Below, in pieces: positions 9,780-18,964 of a stretch of DNA of 64,000 nucleotides; position 1 is the stretch's first letter, and the number at the start of each line of letters is the position of its first letter. The translations under genes and the position numbers were made by a program. The notes beneath the pieces are model-generated. The model made no database searches and was not told where the DNA came from. It was given only the letters and a program-made list of their open reading frames with translations. The DNA is taken from contig JAFSIA010000023.1 in NCBI GenBank assembly GCA_017440045.1, positions 1-64,000 of the forward strand, read 5' to 3'. Source of the stretch: Lachnospiraceae bacterium. Its GTDB lineage: Bacteria; Bacillota; Clostridia; Lachnospirales; Lachnospiraceae.

Positions 9780-11074
9780 TTATCTTGTTTGAGAATTATA
9801 ATAGTGATAGTGAAAAATTACATACTTCCTTTAAAATGTCAGGAATGAATTATCCGGCGTCAGTTATAGATGATGATGGCTTCTATCCTGAGGATGTAGA
9901 ATCTGTATATGGATATTTTTTAGGAGAGTTTAAAACTGGTGAGGATGTACCAGGAAAACCAAGATATTTTAATGAGATAAATGTACCAGAGTATTGGGAA
10001 ATCAGTGGCAATAATGTCAGTGGTAAGGTGTCTAGGATGGGCAAAGATAGAGGACGTATCTTTTATGCAAAGCCAGCTCATAAGAGACTTGTTAAAACAG
10101 TTGACTGGTATGATGACAGAGGAGTAGTACGCTCAAGCGACCATTACAATAAGTACGGCGTCTTATATGCAAGAACCACATTTAATGCTAAAGGACATAA
10201 GGTTAACAAGACATATTTTTCAGCAGCAGGAGCTGAGGTAATTGTAGAAAATTATGTTACTAAGGATATTATCTTAAATGATGATAAGACCGTAAGAATA
10301 TTTCAATCAAAAACAGATTTTGTTTGCTACTATCTGGAGAAGAAGGGATACACAAACAGTAAGCTGTATTACAATACCTTGTCTATACCATTTTTTGTAT
10401 CTCAGACATTAAAGGGTCATGGAATGGGAGACGTGCTGTTTTGGCAGGAAAAGGCTAGAGAAGATATCCCAGGCAATATGAATTCAATATTGGAAGGGAA
10501 AAATACAAGAACAGAAGCAGTAAAGGTTTTAAACAGGGAGGCATACAACAATTTTGTAAAGCTTGGCATCAATACAAATATAGTTACGCCTATGAGTTAT
10601 GTTTATAGCTTTAAGAAGAGTAACAGCAATAAACCGGAGGCGCTTATATGCACCAATTCAGATAGGATTGCACATATTGAGGACATAGTTAAGGCTATAC
10701 CGGATATGAAATTTAATATTGCTGCATTAACAGAAATGTCATCTAATCTTATGAGTATGGATAAATATGAAAATGTTGCACTTTATCCGGGAGTGAAGAT
10801 GAAAAAGCTTGAAGCATTGTTTACAGGTTGTGATTATTATCTTGATATAAACTACGAGAGTGAGATTGTTTCTGCTGTGGAGACAGCCTTTGTGAATAAT
10901 CAGCTTATTATGGCTTTTAAGGAGACTTTACACAATAAAGAATATGTAGCCGATAAGCATATTTATAGTGTGGCTGACTATAATTCGATGATATCAGATA
11001 TAAAGAATATTATGAAGGATGATAATCTGATGAAGGAGCATATTGAACTGCAGCATAATAACGCAGGAATTTAA
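9749..11074 (+). CDS. gtfB: SRRP glycosylation co-factor GtfB
   Basis: This 441-residue partner of GtfA is predicted to have a GT-B fold without a clear EX7E donor motif, fitting its role as the substrate-binding, non-catalytic subunit of the O-GlcNAc transferase. It shares the 'DDRG...YNKYG...' add-on region style with GtfA (residues about 110-160), which presumably binds acceptor peptide. It starts inside gtfA (ATG at 9749), ends the + strand operon, and is followed by a perfect palindrome at 11096-11129. Confidence 0.92.
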   Translation: MGTDNKTDNIVILFENYNSDSEKLHTSFKMSGMNYPASVIDDDGFYPEDVESVYGYFLGEFKTGEDVPGKPRYFNEINVPEYWEISGNNVSGKVSRMGKDRGRIFYAKPAHKRLVKTVDWYDDRGVVRSSDHYNKYGVLYARTTFNAKGHKVNKTYFSAAGAEVIVENYVTKDIILNDDKTVRIFQSKTDFVCYYLEKKGYTNSKLYYNTLSIPFFVSQTLKGHGMGDVLFWQEKAREDIPGNMNSILEGKNTRTEAVKVLNREAYNNFVKLGINTNIVTPMSYVYSFKKSNSNKPEALICTNSDRIAHIEDIVKAIPDMKFNIAALTEMSSNLMSMDKYENVALYPGVKMKKLEALFTGCDYYLDINYESEIVSAVETAFVNNQLIMAFKETLHNKEYVADKHIYSVADYNSMISDIKNIMKDDNLMKEHIELQHNNAGI

Positions 11075-11095
11075 AAGCTTTGCTTAGAAATGTAC

Positions 11096-11129
11096 TACGG
11101 CGGATAGGGACATGTCCCTATCCGCCGTA
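11096..11129. terminator. Perfect 34-bp palindrome between convergent gtfB and gtf3-like genes
   Basis: Two 17-nt arms (TACGGCGGATAGGGACA and its complement) meet without a spacer, giving a very stable GC-rich hairpin in an AT-rich context. It lies 21 bp after the gtfB stop and 10 bp beyond the stop of the convergent gene. No long T tract follows on either side, so it probably acts as a bidirectional transcript end or RNA 3' stabiliser. Confidence 0.7.
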
Positions 11130-11139
11130 AGCTTAGAAT

Positions 11140-12141
11140 TTATATATTGTTATTAAGCAACATCATAATAGCATCAGATAACATCTTTTTTGTAAACCAA
11201 CCTTCATTAATAAGGAAATTGAAATCAGAAATACGTTTAACCATTTCGTTGTATTCTTCCTCTGTAGTTGATTGTACGATAGCATCAGCTTCCGAGAGAT
11301 TATCTACTACAAATCCCAGACCATTCTTTAATATAGTGTCTTCAACAGTAAGGCCACGCTGCATAATAATAGGTATACCGGCAGAGAGGAAGGTTGCTAC
11401 CTTGTATGGCTGTAACATCTCATAATATTGTTTAGTTGATTCATCTGATGACCATACCAAGCCATATCCACCTTCTGACAAGTCAGATAATAATCCGAGT
11501 TCGTTTTTACGACCGCGCAGTTCAACATTTATTGTATCAGTTGAGAAGCTTTCATAGGTATAAACATTTAATTTTGTATCATAATTCCATGAATGTACAA
11601 AAGGAAAACGTGAAGGTGCACCTGTGAAAAATAAATTTTTTGAAAAGCTAGGTTGTTTCAGTTTGTAGTCGATAGGGTAGTCCCACATATGCTGAATCAT
11701 TTGTTTTTTGACAGTTAAACCATATTCGGTTAACAGGTCAAGCATTTTTTGTGATGGAGCTATAATTAAATCTGCTTGATTATATATGTCTATAGTCCTA
11801 CGTAAATTCTCCTCGCCCGAATTGAACATTAATGGAATAACATCATGAATAAAAATAGCAATTTTGACATTTTTGTAACCTCGTAGCTTAGAGATAAAGC
11901 GATAATCATAGCGAAGACCATTCCAGCTAGGAGACTGAATAAACACAATGTCGTTTGGCTCCAAAGCAGAAATAATTCCGTCAATTCGAGTGCCTAATTC
12001 CTTATCGTTATCGCTATCTACTGGATATCTATATATTCCCATCTCGTAGAATCCCATTTCTTTTGCAATTTTCGCAGTTTTTGCCTGAGACATACCTGCG
12101 GTGGATGCATCATTATATATCTTTGTAATATGTACTTTCAT
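11140..12141 (-). CDS. Gtf3/Nss-type SRRP glycosyltransferase
   Basis: The 333-residue protein (MKVHITKIYNDASTAGMSQ...) resembles streptococcal Gtf3/Nss, the GT-B glucosyltransferase that adds the second sugar to GlcNAc on SRRPs. Conserved blocks include GFYEMGIYRYPVDSD, RIDGIISALEPNDIVFIQSPSWN, KIAIFIHDVIPLMF, and the late GLVWSSDESTKQYYEMLQPYKVATFLSAGIPIIMQRG acceptor/donor region. Length fits the family (about 330). It is transcribed convergently with the aSec operon and divergently from the chimeric transferase at 12303. The start ATG follows a GGAGGATTTTACAT site on the - strand. Donor specificity (Glc or other) is inferred only. Confidence 0.88.
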   Translation of the reverse strand: MKVHITKIYNDASTAGMSQAKTAKIAKEMGFYEMGIYRYPVDSDNDKELGTRIDGIISALEPNDIVFIQSPSWNGLRYDYRFISKLRGYKNVKIAIFIHDVIPLMFNSGEENLRRTIDIYNQADLIIAPSQKMLDLLTEYGLTVKKQMIQHMWDYPIDYKLKQPSFSKNLFFTGAPSRFPFVHSWNYDTKLNVYTYESFSTDTINVELRGRKNELGLLSDLSEGGYGLVWSSDESTKQYYEMLQPYKVATFLSAGIPIIMQRGLTVEDTILKNGLGFVVDNLSEADAIVQSTTEEEYNEMVKRISDFNFLINEGWFTKKMLSDAIMMLLNNNI

Positions 12142-12302
12142 ATGTAAAATCCTCCATAATTTTTAAATAGCCTTTAAAATATAGTCGCAGTAAAAAACTA
12201 ATTATTATAAAATATTATACTATAAGGGGGGTGGCGATACAATTAAAATAGGTATAAAATATTTTATATGTAAATTTAGACTACACAAGGAGAAGTTCAG
12301 TA

Positions 12303-14039
12303 ATGAAAATACATATTACTAATTTATATAATTTTAATAAAGATGATGAATTGGTGAAAAGACAGCATCATTTTGCTGATGAGGGACGTGAGCTTGGTTT
12401 TTATGAGATGGGTATTTTCTCATATCCGGTGGAAAGTGACAGTGAAAGTGAATTGTCAAAAAGACTTGATGGTATTATAGCTGCATTGGAGGCAGAGGAT
12501 TTGGTCTTTTTTCAGCTTCCAACCAGAAATGGCTATAATTATGATAGCAGACTTGTAGGCAAGATTAGAGCATACAGGGGTAAGATAGCGCTTATTATTC
12601 ATGATATGAAGCTAATAGGTGGCAGTGAGTCGGCTTCTAGACAGTATATTGAGCTATGCAAGAATGCAGATGTGGTACTGGTGCCAAGTCTTAAAGATAT
12701 GAATCTGCTTAAGAAGTATGGAGTAAAGCAGCTAATCAGCTATGAAAAGATACAGCAGGGGGCATGGTATTATAAGAAAGTCTTGTTAGATGCAGTAGAT
12801 AAAGCTGATTTTGTAGATACTTCCATAGAAAATGCTACAAATACATATGAAGACGAAATACATATAGGTTTTGGTTTATATGATAAAACAGGAAACTACA
12901 GCGTATATGTTGGTACTGTTATGCAATCAATTGTAGAAAATACAGTAGCATCTGTATGCTTTCATATACTCCATGATGAGACGTTAAATGATAGTAATCG
13001 CAAAAAGCTGTCATATGTAGCAGAGAGTACAGGACATCGTATATGCTTTCATTTAATCAATAATAAAATGTTTGAAAGCGTGGCAAATCAAATGAGACAT
13101 TTTACTATTGGCACAATGTTTAGAATCCTGCTACCTGATATTTTATCTGATGTTGATAGAATCATATATTTGGATGCGGATTTATTGGTTAACAGAGATA
13201 TTAAAGAGCTTTGGGACATGGATATAAGCCAATATTATATGGCTGCAGTAGGGGATAGTGCCATAGCGGAGATGCTTACAAAACCAGTTCCAGTTATGAT
13301 GAAGCAGGTGGAAGAGGATAAATATTTTAATGCAGGTGTATTGTATATAAATCTTAAGCAGATTAGAAATAAAGGTGATATGAAAACTGAGGTTTTGGAT
13401 TATTTAATTAAGAATGAAAATGTACAGTACCCAGATCAGGATGCATTAAATGTAATATATAAGGATAAGATACTGTTACTTGACTCCTCGTGGAATTATT
13501 TTGCAAAATATGCCCGTAATAATAATGAGAGGGAGCTAGAACCTAGAATATATCACTATGCAGGGTCATTTTACGCACTGTATTATCAGACCGCTATGGA
13601 TAATTTGTATTATGAAACTGTTAGTCGTACACCATGGGGACTAGAGGAAGGCAGAAAATTGCTTAATAAATCCATAGGAAGGATTTGTGATAGGTCGAGC
13701 TATTTGGAGAAGCTGTTACGGGCTTTGGCAGAAGGTAATAAGAAGAAAATATATTATGGTAATGAAGACATAGCTATGCGCAATTTTTATAGTATGATGT
13801 CTATAAATAAGCAGGATTATAGAATTATGGATGAGCACAGTGAAAAGACAAGTGGAATACTTGAAGGTAAACCATTTGAAGAATTGGAAAAAGAGCAGGA
13901 TGAGTATGTTGTTTTTGTACATCCAGGGACTGACGGTGGAAGGGCAATGGAAAAATTAGATAAGCTTGGCTTGAAGAATGGAGAGGATTATTTTAATATA
14001 CTTCAATTGTTAATGCCACATCTGGGAGGATATTTATAA
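12303..14039 (+). CDS. Chimeric glycosyltransferase: Gtf3-like N-domain fused to GT8 domain
   Basis: The first about 165 residues repeat the Gtf3 N-terminal half (MKIHITNLYN; GFYEMGIFSYPVESDSESELSKRLDG; IALIIHDMKLIG). Residues about 187-450 form a GT8 domain (HIGFGLYDKTGNYSVYVGT...; FRILLPDILSDVDRIIYLDADLLV) with the DxD metal site at D291/D293 and a later PDQDALN. A 120-residue tail ends GEDYFNILQLLMPHLGGYL. The Gtf3 C-terminal sugar-binding half is missing, so that part may serve acceptor or partner binding while GT8 supplies the catalysis. It probably extends the SRRP glycan beyond the Gtf3 step. The ATG follows AAGGAGAAGTTCAGTA. Fusion and family are confident; donor and linkage are not known. 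Confidence 0.85.
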   Translation: MKIHITNLYNFNKDDELVKRQHHFADEGRELGFYEMGIFSYPVESDSESELSKRLDGIIAALEAEDLVFFQLPTRNGYNYDSRLVGKIRAYRGKIALIIHDMKLIGGSESASRQYIELCKNADVVLVPSLKDMNLLKKYGVKQLISYEKIQQGAWYYKKVLLDAVDKADFVDTSIENATNTYEDEIHIGFGLYDKTGNYSVYVGTVMQSIVENTVASVCFHILHDETLNDSNRKKLSYVAESTGHRICFHLINNKMFESVANQMRHFTIGTMFRILLPDILSDVDRIIYLDADLLVNRDIKELWDMDISQYYMAAVGDSAIAEMLTKPVPVMMKQVEEDKYFNAGVLYINLKQIRNKGDMKTEVLDYLIKNENVQYPDQDALNVIYKDKILLLDSSWNYFAKYARNNNERELEPRIYHYAGSFYALYYQTAMDNLYYETVSRTPWGLEEGRKLLNKSIGRICDRSSYLEKLLRALAEGNKKKIYYGNEDIAMRNFYSMMSINKQDYRIMDEHSEKTSGILEGKPFEELEKEQDEYVVFVHPGTDGGRAMEKLDKLGLKNGEDYFNILQLLMPHLGGYL

Positions 14040-14093
14040 AATAAAATGTCACTTATTGCTGTATATTATTAGTGTATGTGATTAATTATTCTA

Positions 14094-14729
14094 TTATTTG
14101 ATTTTAAGAATTTTATTAATTATTTTTTCGCTGACAGGCAGTAAACGGTTGGCGATTGGGCCTATTAGAAATGCACATACCAGAGTTCCAACGCCAAAAA
14201 TGCCGCCAAGTAAAATGCCTATAATGACAAAAGAAAAGTCAGCTACCACACGGCAGATGCCGAAGGATATTTTAAGTTTGTCGGAAATAACCACACCTAC
14301 AAGGTCGTTTGGACCAGTGCCGGCATTTGATTTGATGACAATAGTCATGCCAAAGGCGAGGATGAAGCATCCTAAAACAAGGCATACAGAGCGCAATACG
14401 ATTGGGCTTGAGCCACTAACAAGGTTATCAAGCACAATAGTAAACAGGTCAATGATAGGACCGCCCAGGAACATGCATATAAATGTACCTGTTTTAATAT
14501 AAGAGCGGTCAACTAAGAGAAGAATACCTATAATCAAAAAGCATACAATTTGATGGCATGTGCCATGTGACAGAGGAGTCATATTTGAAATACCTTGAAT
14601 AAGCACATTGAACGGGTCACTGCCAAGGCTGGACAATAAAAATAAAGTCACACCAAGATGTGCGATGGTAAGACCTGCAATTAAAATAATAATTCTTTTT
14701 ATAAATTCTGATAAAGATTTGTACTTCAT
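14094..14729 (-). CDS. YczE/YyaS/YitT family membrane protein
   Basis: This 211-residue integral membrane protein has about five to six hydrophobic segments. It carries the family pattern LIAGLTIAHLGVTLFLLSSLGSDPFNVL near the N-terminus and a second related half with GTGPNDLVGVVISDKL. Members of this group (for example Bacillus YczE) have no settled biochemical role. The gene stands alone on the - strand, converging on the chimeric transferase. Its start ATG is preceded by AGAGGTTAAT. No transport substrate can be inferred. Confidence 0.8.
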   Translation of the reverse strand: MKYKSLSEFIKRIIILIAGLTIAHLGVTLFLLSSLGSDPFNVLIQGISNMTPLSHGTCHQIVCFLIIGILLLVDRSYIKTGTFICMFLGGPIIDLFTIVLDNLVSGSSPIVLRSVCLVLGCFILAFGMTIVIKSNAGTGPNDLVGVVISDKLKISFGICRVVADFSFVIIGILLGGIFGVGTLVCAFLIGPIANRLLPVSEKIINKILKIK

Positions 14730-14801
14730 ATTAACCTCTCTTTTGTGGTATCATTTCGTGTCTATGGAATGTATTAAGAGTATTATAACATATAAGTTAA
14801 G

Positions 14802-14835
14802 AATGGGCTATTATCGTTAGTGATAATAGCCCATT
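14802..14835 (-). terminator. Hairpin after the GH43 lipoprotein gene
   Basis: A 14-bp perfect stem (AATGGGCTATTATC / GATAATAGCCCATT) with a 6-nt loop sits 10 bp beyond the stop of the - strand GH43 gene. On the - strand it is followed by a weak T-rich run (CTTAACTTATAT). It also separates this gene from the 5' region of the YczE-type gene. Confidence 0.7.
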
Positions 14836-14844
14836 AAATATTAA

Positions 14845-17574
14845 TTAGTTTTTCTTAATTACTACGTTGTCGATACATGTAATAGACTGATAACGACCGC
14901 CTCTAATATAGATACCATAAAGGCTACCCTTATCCTCCATTTTTACAGTACCAGAATAGATTTCATTATTATCTGAATCAGTAATAGTCACAACAACCTT
15001 ATTAGCATCTGTGTCAGCTAATGCACTAATATGTACCCATGTACCAGCAGGGATTTCAAATGAATCACCATTCTGGATGCTCCACTCAGTGCTATCAGTT
15101 GCAGAGAGTCTGAATAAGAATCCTGATTCAATACCATCGTTTATGACACCTTTATAGAAAAGATTTTCATTGACAACAGCAATCTCAGTAGTCTGATTAT
15201 TACCGGCTGTAAGTGCTACATCAAACTCCATTAAGTATACACCAGATACCTGAGCATCCACAGGAAGTGTTGACAAAGCACCTCTTGAGTTGGCATCACC
15301 AGGAGCAAACTGTATATACTGACCTCTGTCAGGGTCATTTTTTAATGTGACTTTATCAGCAGCGTTAGCTGAGTACCACAAGCTGTTAGGAGTAGTAGCA
15401 TCTATAGATGACATATCATCATAGTTCTCTGAGTAAATGATATTTGTAGGTGTTTGCATAACTGTAACATCTACAGTGATTACACGAGTGCTGTTTTCTA
15501 CAGTACCTGTAAGAGTTACAACAACACTTGAATCGCTTGGAACATTAACAGCACCAGTATCAGTATTAATAACTGCCGGGTCTGATGATGTCCATGTGAT
15601 AGCTGCGCCAGTGGCAGTAACAGATGGTAATGTAATGCTTGAGCTTGAAATAGTCTCAGGGATGTCATATTCCTCGGCAGGAACTGAAACAGTATATGTC
15701 TTTGTTACAGATGCCTCGCCAAATTTAGCTGTAGCTGTAAGTGTGACTGTCTGGTCAGCATCCTGACATATAACCTTGGCTGTACTGCCATCGATAGTTA
15801 TAGCACTGTTGTCTGATGTCCAGCTGATATCAGAATGTAATCTACCAGTTGTTACAAGTGGAAAATCAGCTGTAGCATTGCTTGGAATAATGATGTTGTC
15901 ATAATCAATGGCTATACGCTTTTCGTCATCATAGTAAATCTTGCTACCCCAAACAGTTCTGTTATCCTTGCCGATAGCTGTGAATACAACTGTGTTTGTA
16001 CGAGTTGCAGCCTCGTCATACTGCTGTAAGGTAACGCCCTTATATTCGTTTTCGCCTATCTTGATAGTAAAGTAGTTGCCATTAAGCTCCCAAGTACCTT
16101 CGTAATCACCTGTTACAGAGCCGTCTTTATTTAAAGTAATCATCTGGCTCGATACGAAGTTGTCATTGAAGTTGCCCGGGTCTGTATAATAAATAAGTCT
16201 GTGGTAGATGAACTCATAATCACCGGCTACCTGGTCGACAGTGAGCTCTCTCATAGTCTCACCGCCATAGCTGTATGGAGTAGTAACTAACCAGCCATCT
16301 TCATTTAAGAACATCTGGTTTGATTTGATAATAAATCCGTCCTTTCCATATGCAGCATTGTGAGCACTCTTGCTATGGTAATGAAGGAACATCTTACCAT
16401 CATCTCTTACGATAGCAGAGTTACCACCATTTGCAGCTGAAGAATACTGCATACATGTAAATTGGAAATTATCCATTATACGAACACCAAGTGTAGTAGT
16501 ATCAGCATCTGAAAATGCGTCGTTGCCCATATAGTCAACGTATCCGTGGTCCGGATACTCAGAGCGAAGCATTCTCATATTGTAGCCACCTGTAGCACGC
16601 AAAACGCCCTGTGACCAGAAAAGGAAGTAGTAGTATCCTGTTGACGACTGGTCACTCTCCACTACGAGGATGTATGGTCCCTCACCGCGCTTCTTGGCAA
16701 TCTGCTTACCATAATATGGGTCCTGAAGTCCATCATCAGTGTAATCGTAGTTGTCATCAGAACGAAGACCTGTAAGAGGGTCCATCTTTAATATACGAAG
16801 ACCACCTTTTGCTGAGAAAGAACCATATACCATATAGAAGTTGCCATCTCCATCATAGAATGGGGCAGCATCGATACAGTCTACGAATTTTGACATATAA
16901 GCATCTGTGTTTGCAGTGAGATAAAATGCCTTTTCCTCAGCAGTCATATCAGCTACACTATCTCGGCCTAATACCTCAAGTAAATTAGTATGTCCAGCCT
17001 CTACATCACTCTGTCTAAAGTCAGCACATACGATTGTTCCTGAATAGTGGAATGGTCCTTCAGGGTTATCAGCTGTAGCTAGAGCAATAGCTGTCTGTCT
17101 CGAATTATTTACAAGAGAAACATACATAAAGTATGGGTCATTGCCAGCTTCGGCAGCCGCCTCACTGTATGTAACATCAATAGCCCAGAGACCAAAGTCA
17201 GCAGGCTCCTTGGTGATATCTAACCAATCAAAGACTTCCTTAAATTCTTCCTTGAAACTCTTGTCAAATATAGTGTTTGTAGCCGCAGTGCCTACGCTAG
17301 AATTGCATATATATGACCATGACACCATATCCTCTGATGTACCAGCAACCATATGTGAGCCATATGAATAATAATTTCCTGATACAGGGTCGTGGAATAT
17401 GGAAGGGTCGTGAATAGCAACATTAGTGGCAGATGTCAAATTGACCTCTTCATCAGCAGTGTTTTTTGTTTCCGGTTCATCGCCAGAGGATGAGCACGAG
17501 CATCCGCTGACCATTGCGATGGTTGCCATGGATAAAGCACCAAGCACCATGCAACGAAATGATTTCTTTTTCAT
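14845..17574 (-). CDS. GH43-family glycoside hydrolase lipoprotein with bacterial Ig-like domains
   Basis: The 909-residue protein starts with a lipoprotein signal peptide (MKKKSFRCMVLGALSMATIA, lipobox VSGC with Cys25). A five-bladed GH43 domain follows: general base Asp in IHDPSIF (D56), the FGLWAIDV block, DAAPFYDGDGNFYMVYGSF, and EGPYI with the likely acid Glu. After about residue 470 come a lipocalin-like segment, two atrophied Ig-like domains (ISWTSDNSAI; ITWTSSDPAVI) and a C-terminal lectin-like beta domain. GH43 enzymes mostly release L-arabinose or D-xylose from plant polysaccharides; an endo-arabinanase-type activity is the best guess. The start was chosen at 17574 because it gives the signal peptide and follows AGGAGAG; an upstream in-frame ATG at 17664 lies in the promoter. 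Confidence 0.85.
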   Translation of the reverse strand: MKKKSFRCMVLGALSMATIAMVSGCSCSSSGDEPETKNTADEEVNLTSATNVAIHDPSIFHDPVSGNYYSYGSHMVAGTSEDMVSWSYICNSSVGTAATNTIFDKSFKEEFKEVFDWLDITKEPADFGLWAIDVTYSEAAAEAGNDPYFMYVSLVNNSRQTAIALATADNPEGPFHYSGTIVCADFRQSDVEAGHTNLLEVLGRDSVADMTAEEKAFYLTANTDAYMSKFVDCIDAAPFYDGDGNFYMVYGSFSAKGGLRILKMDPLTGLRSDDNYDYTDDGLQDPYYGKQIAKKRGEGPYILVVESDQSSTGYYYFLFWSQGVLRATGGYNMRMLRSEYPDHGYVDYMGNDAFSDADTTTLGVRIMDNFQFTCMQYSSAANGGNSAIVRDDGKMFLHYHSKSAHNAAYGKDGFIIKSNQMFLNEDGWLVTTPYSYGGETMRELTVDQVAGDYEFIYHRLIYYTDPGNFNDNFVSSQMITLNKDGSVTGDYEGTWELNGNYFTIKIGENEYKGVTLQQYDEAATRTNTVVFTAIGKDNRTVWGSKIYYDDEKRIAIDYDNIIIPSNATADFPLVTTGRLHSDISWTSDNSAITIDGSTAKVICQDADQTVTLTATAKFGEASVTKTYTVSVPAEEYDIPETISSSSITLPSVTATGAAITWTSSDPAVINTDTGAVNVPSDSSVVVTLTGTVENSTRVITVDVTVMQTPTNIIYSENYDDMSSIDATTPNSLWYSANAADKVTLKNDPDRGQYIQFAPGDANSRGALSTLPVDAQVSGVYLMEFDVALTAGNNQTTEIAVVNENLFYKGVINDGIESGFLFRLSATDSTEWSIQNGDSFEIPAGTWVHISALADTDANKVVVTITDSDNNEIYSGTVKMEDKGSLYGIYIRGGRYQSITCIDNVVIKKN

Positions 17575-17622
17575 AATTTCTCTCCTATGCTTATTGTTTA
17601 AATATAACCCGTCTGTACGAAA

Positions 17623-17664
17623 TAGACTGTCTATTATTATAAAACTATTACAGAAAAAAATCAA
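17623..17664 (-). promoter_or_regulatory. Sigma-A type promoter and 11-bp palindromic operator of the GH43 gene
   Basis: On the - strand TTGATT (17659-17664) and TATAAT (17636-17641) are separated by exactly 17 bp. The palindrome TAGACAGTCTA (17623-17633) lies just downstream of the -10, where a repressor would block initiation. This suggests substrate-responsive control of the hydrolase; the regulator is not identified. Confidence 0.6.
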
Positions 17665-18182
17665 ATGTGTTACGTATTTGTATCGATAGTGTTGGGAAGG
17701 GGGACATTTTCTGGTGTGGCTTGGTGTTGGAAATTTATTTTTAGTTATTTTTAGGTTGTATATTTTGCATATTTCGGAATTCAGGTGTGTTTATTGTACT
17801 TGGATTTTGAGAAAATTGTTATATCAAGGGTTATATCAATAATAAACAGCACATAGACCTTTTGGTTATTGTTTTTTTTGTTTTTAGCCATTCTATATGT
17901 TTCTTATTCGTTGATTAACTCTTTCATGTTTAATTGAGTGAATGTCGAATGAAATGATTTTCTTCTGTATAGTAGATATTTGTGGCTACTTAGTAGCATC
18001 CAGCACAGTAGGAGGATATATAATAATCAGCTGTGTTTTTGTTATAAAATAACGGCAAGAGCTAATTAATTACGTAAATTTGGTAAAAGCAACTGACAGT
18101 TGCTTGGATGCAATAAATAGTTGGTAGAGTGCAACTTATATATATTGTATGCTTGAGGTATAAATCGAAGGAAGTAAGCAAG
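17665..18182. promoter_or_regulatory. 518-bp intergenic region with an operator-like palindrome at 18087-18105
   Basis: No gene is visible. At 18087-18105 two 9-nt arms (AAGCAACTG / CAGTTGCTT) flank a single A, a strong dimer-binding dyad. A related GCAACTT recurs at 18131-18137. A TTGGTA (18121) and TATTGT (18143) pair is a possible promoter for the XRE regulator that follows, which may bind the dyad to control itself. The rest is AT-rich without recognisable features. Confidence 0.45.
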
Positions 18183-18845
18183 ATGGGATTTGCAGAGAAA
18201 TTAGTAGCATATCGAAAAGAAGTAAATATGACACAAGAAATGCTTGCAGATATATGTAATGTTACAAGGCAAGCAGTCGCAAAATGGGAAAAAGGAGATT
18301 CTTTGCCTGATGTATATTTGATTGCAAGGATAGCCAGTATATTTAAAGTATCGATAGAGGAATTAATTTGGTCTAGAGATATAACAAATATAGAAAATAA
18401 AAAATTTTATATACGTGAGTCTGAGGAAACGGATAAAAAAGATTTTTGCTTAATTATGAGGGAACACAGATTTCTTGGTAGATTATTACAATTAATCGAT
18501 AAGGATATGCAATATTCAAACGTTGATGATGAATACTGGAAAGACTATCGTGAAGCAGGAAAAATATTTGTGTTACGTTCAAAAATTGATGATACATTTG
18601 GTGGTTATGTGTATGTAGAGTCTATAGAAACAAATTCTCCTCAGCTTACAATGCAATTTAGTGAAAAAGCAGGATTTGATGAATCGGATTTTTTATTGAT
18701 TCGAAATCTTTTTAACTGGATAGGAAAGGAATATCAAGTAAGAGCTATACAGGCGTTTATTAATTCGAATATAGAGCGTAGGCTGTTTACATATTTGGGG
18801 TATGGTGATGTAAAGGATGAAGTGATGTTGGCATTACCAATATAG
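18183..18845 (+). CDS. XRE-family regulator with GNAT-like C-terminal domain
   Basis: This 220-residue protein has a clear N-terminal helix-turn-helix (residues about 5-60: LVAYRKEVNMTQEMLADICNVTRQAVAKWEKG). The rest, beginning FYIRESEETDKKDFCLIMREH and ending with SNIERRLFTYLGYGDVKDEVML, has the outline of a GNAT acetyltransferase (central FVLRSKIDDTFGGYVYVES strand, late N..R...LGY block), but I see no convincing acetyl-CoA P-loop. It could be a ligand-sensing degenerate GNAT. ATG 18183 was chosen over the upstream in-frame ATG at 18129 because GAAGGAAG precedes it and it begins at the HTH. It stands at the left edge of the defence island. Confidence 0.7.
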   Translation: MGFAEKLVAYRKEVNMTQEMLADICNVTRQAVAKWEKGDSLPDVYLIARIASIFKVSIEELIWSRDITNIENKKFYIRESEETDKKDFCLIMREHRFLGRLLQLIDKDMQYSNVDDEYWKDYREAGKIFVLRSKIDDTFGGYVYVESIETNSPQLTMQFSEKAGFDESDFLLIRNLFNWIGKEYQVRAIQAFINSNIERRLFTYLGYGDVKDEVMLALPI

Positions 18846-18964
18846 AGAATATGCAACTATTAATTGAAGAAATTAAAAAAAGATTCAGTTGTTTTCTCGG
18901 TGTATAATATTTTTTTTTATAACATGCCGATATAATTGATGTAATAAAAATATAACATTGAGTA

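Noticed and set aside
14098..14502. 134-codon open frame on the + strand
   Set aside because: It is the antisense shadow of the YczE-type gene, with no ribosome binding site and low-complexity composition.
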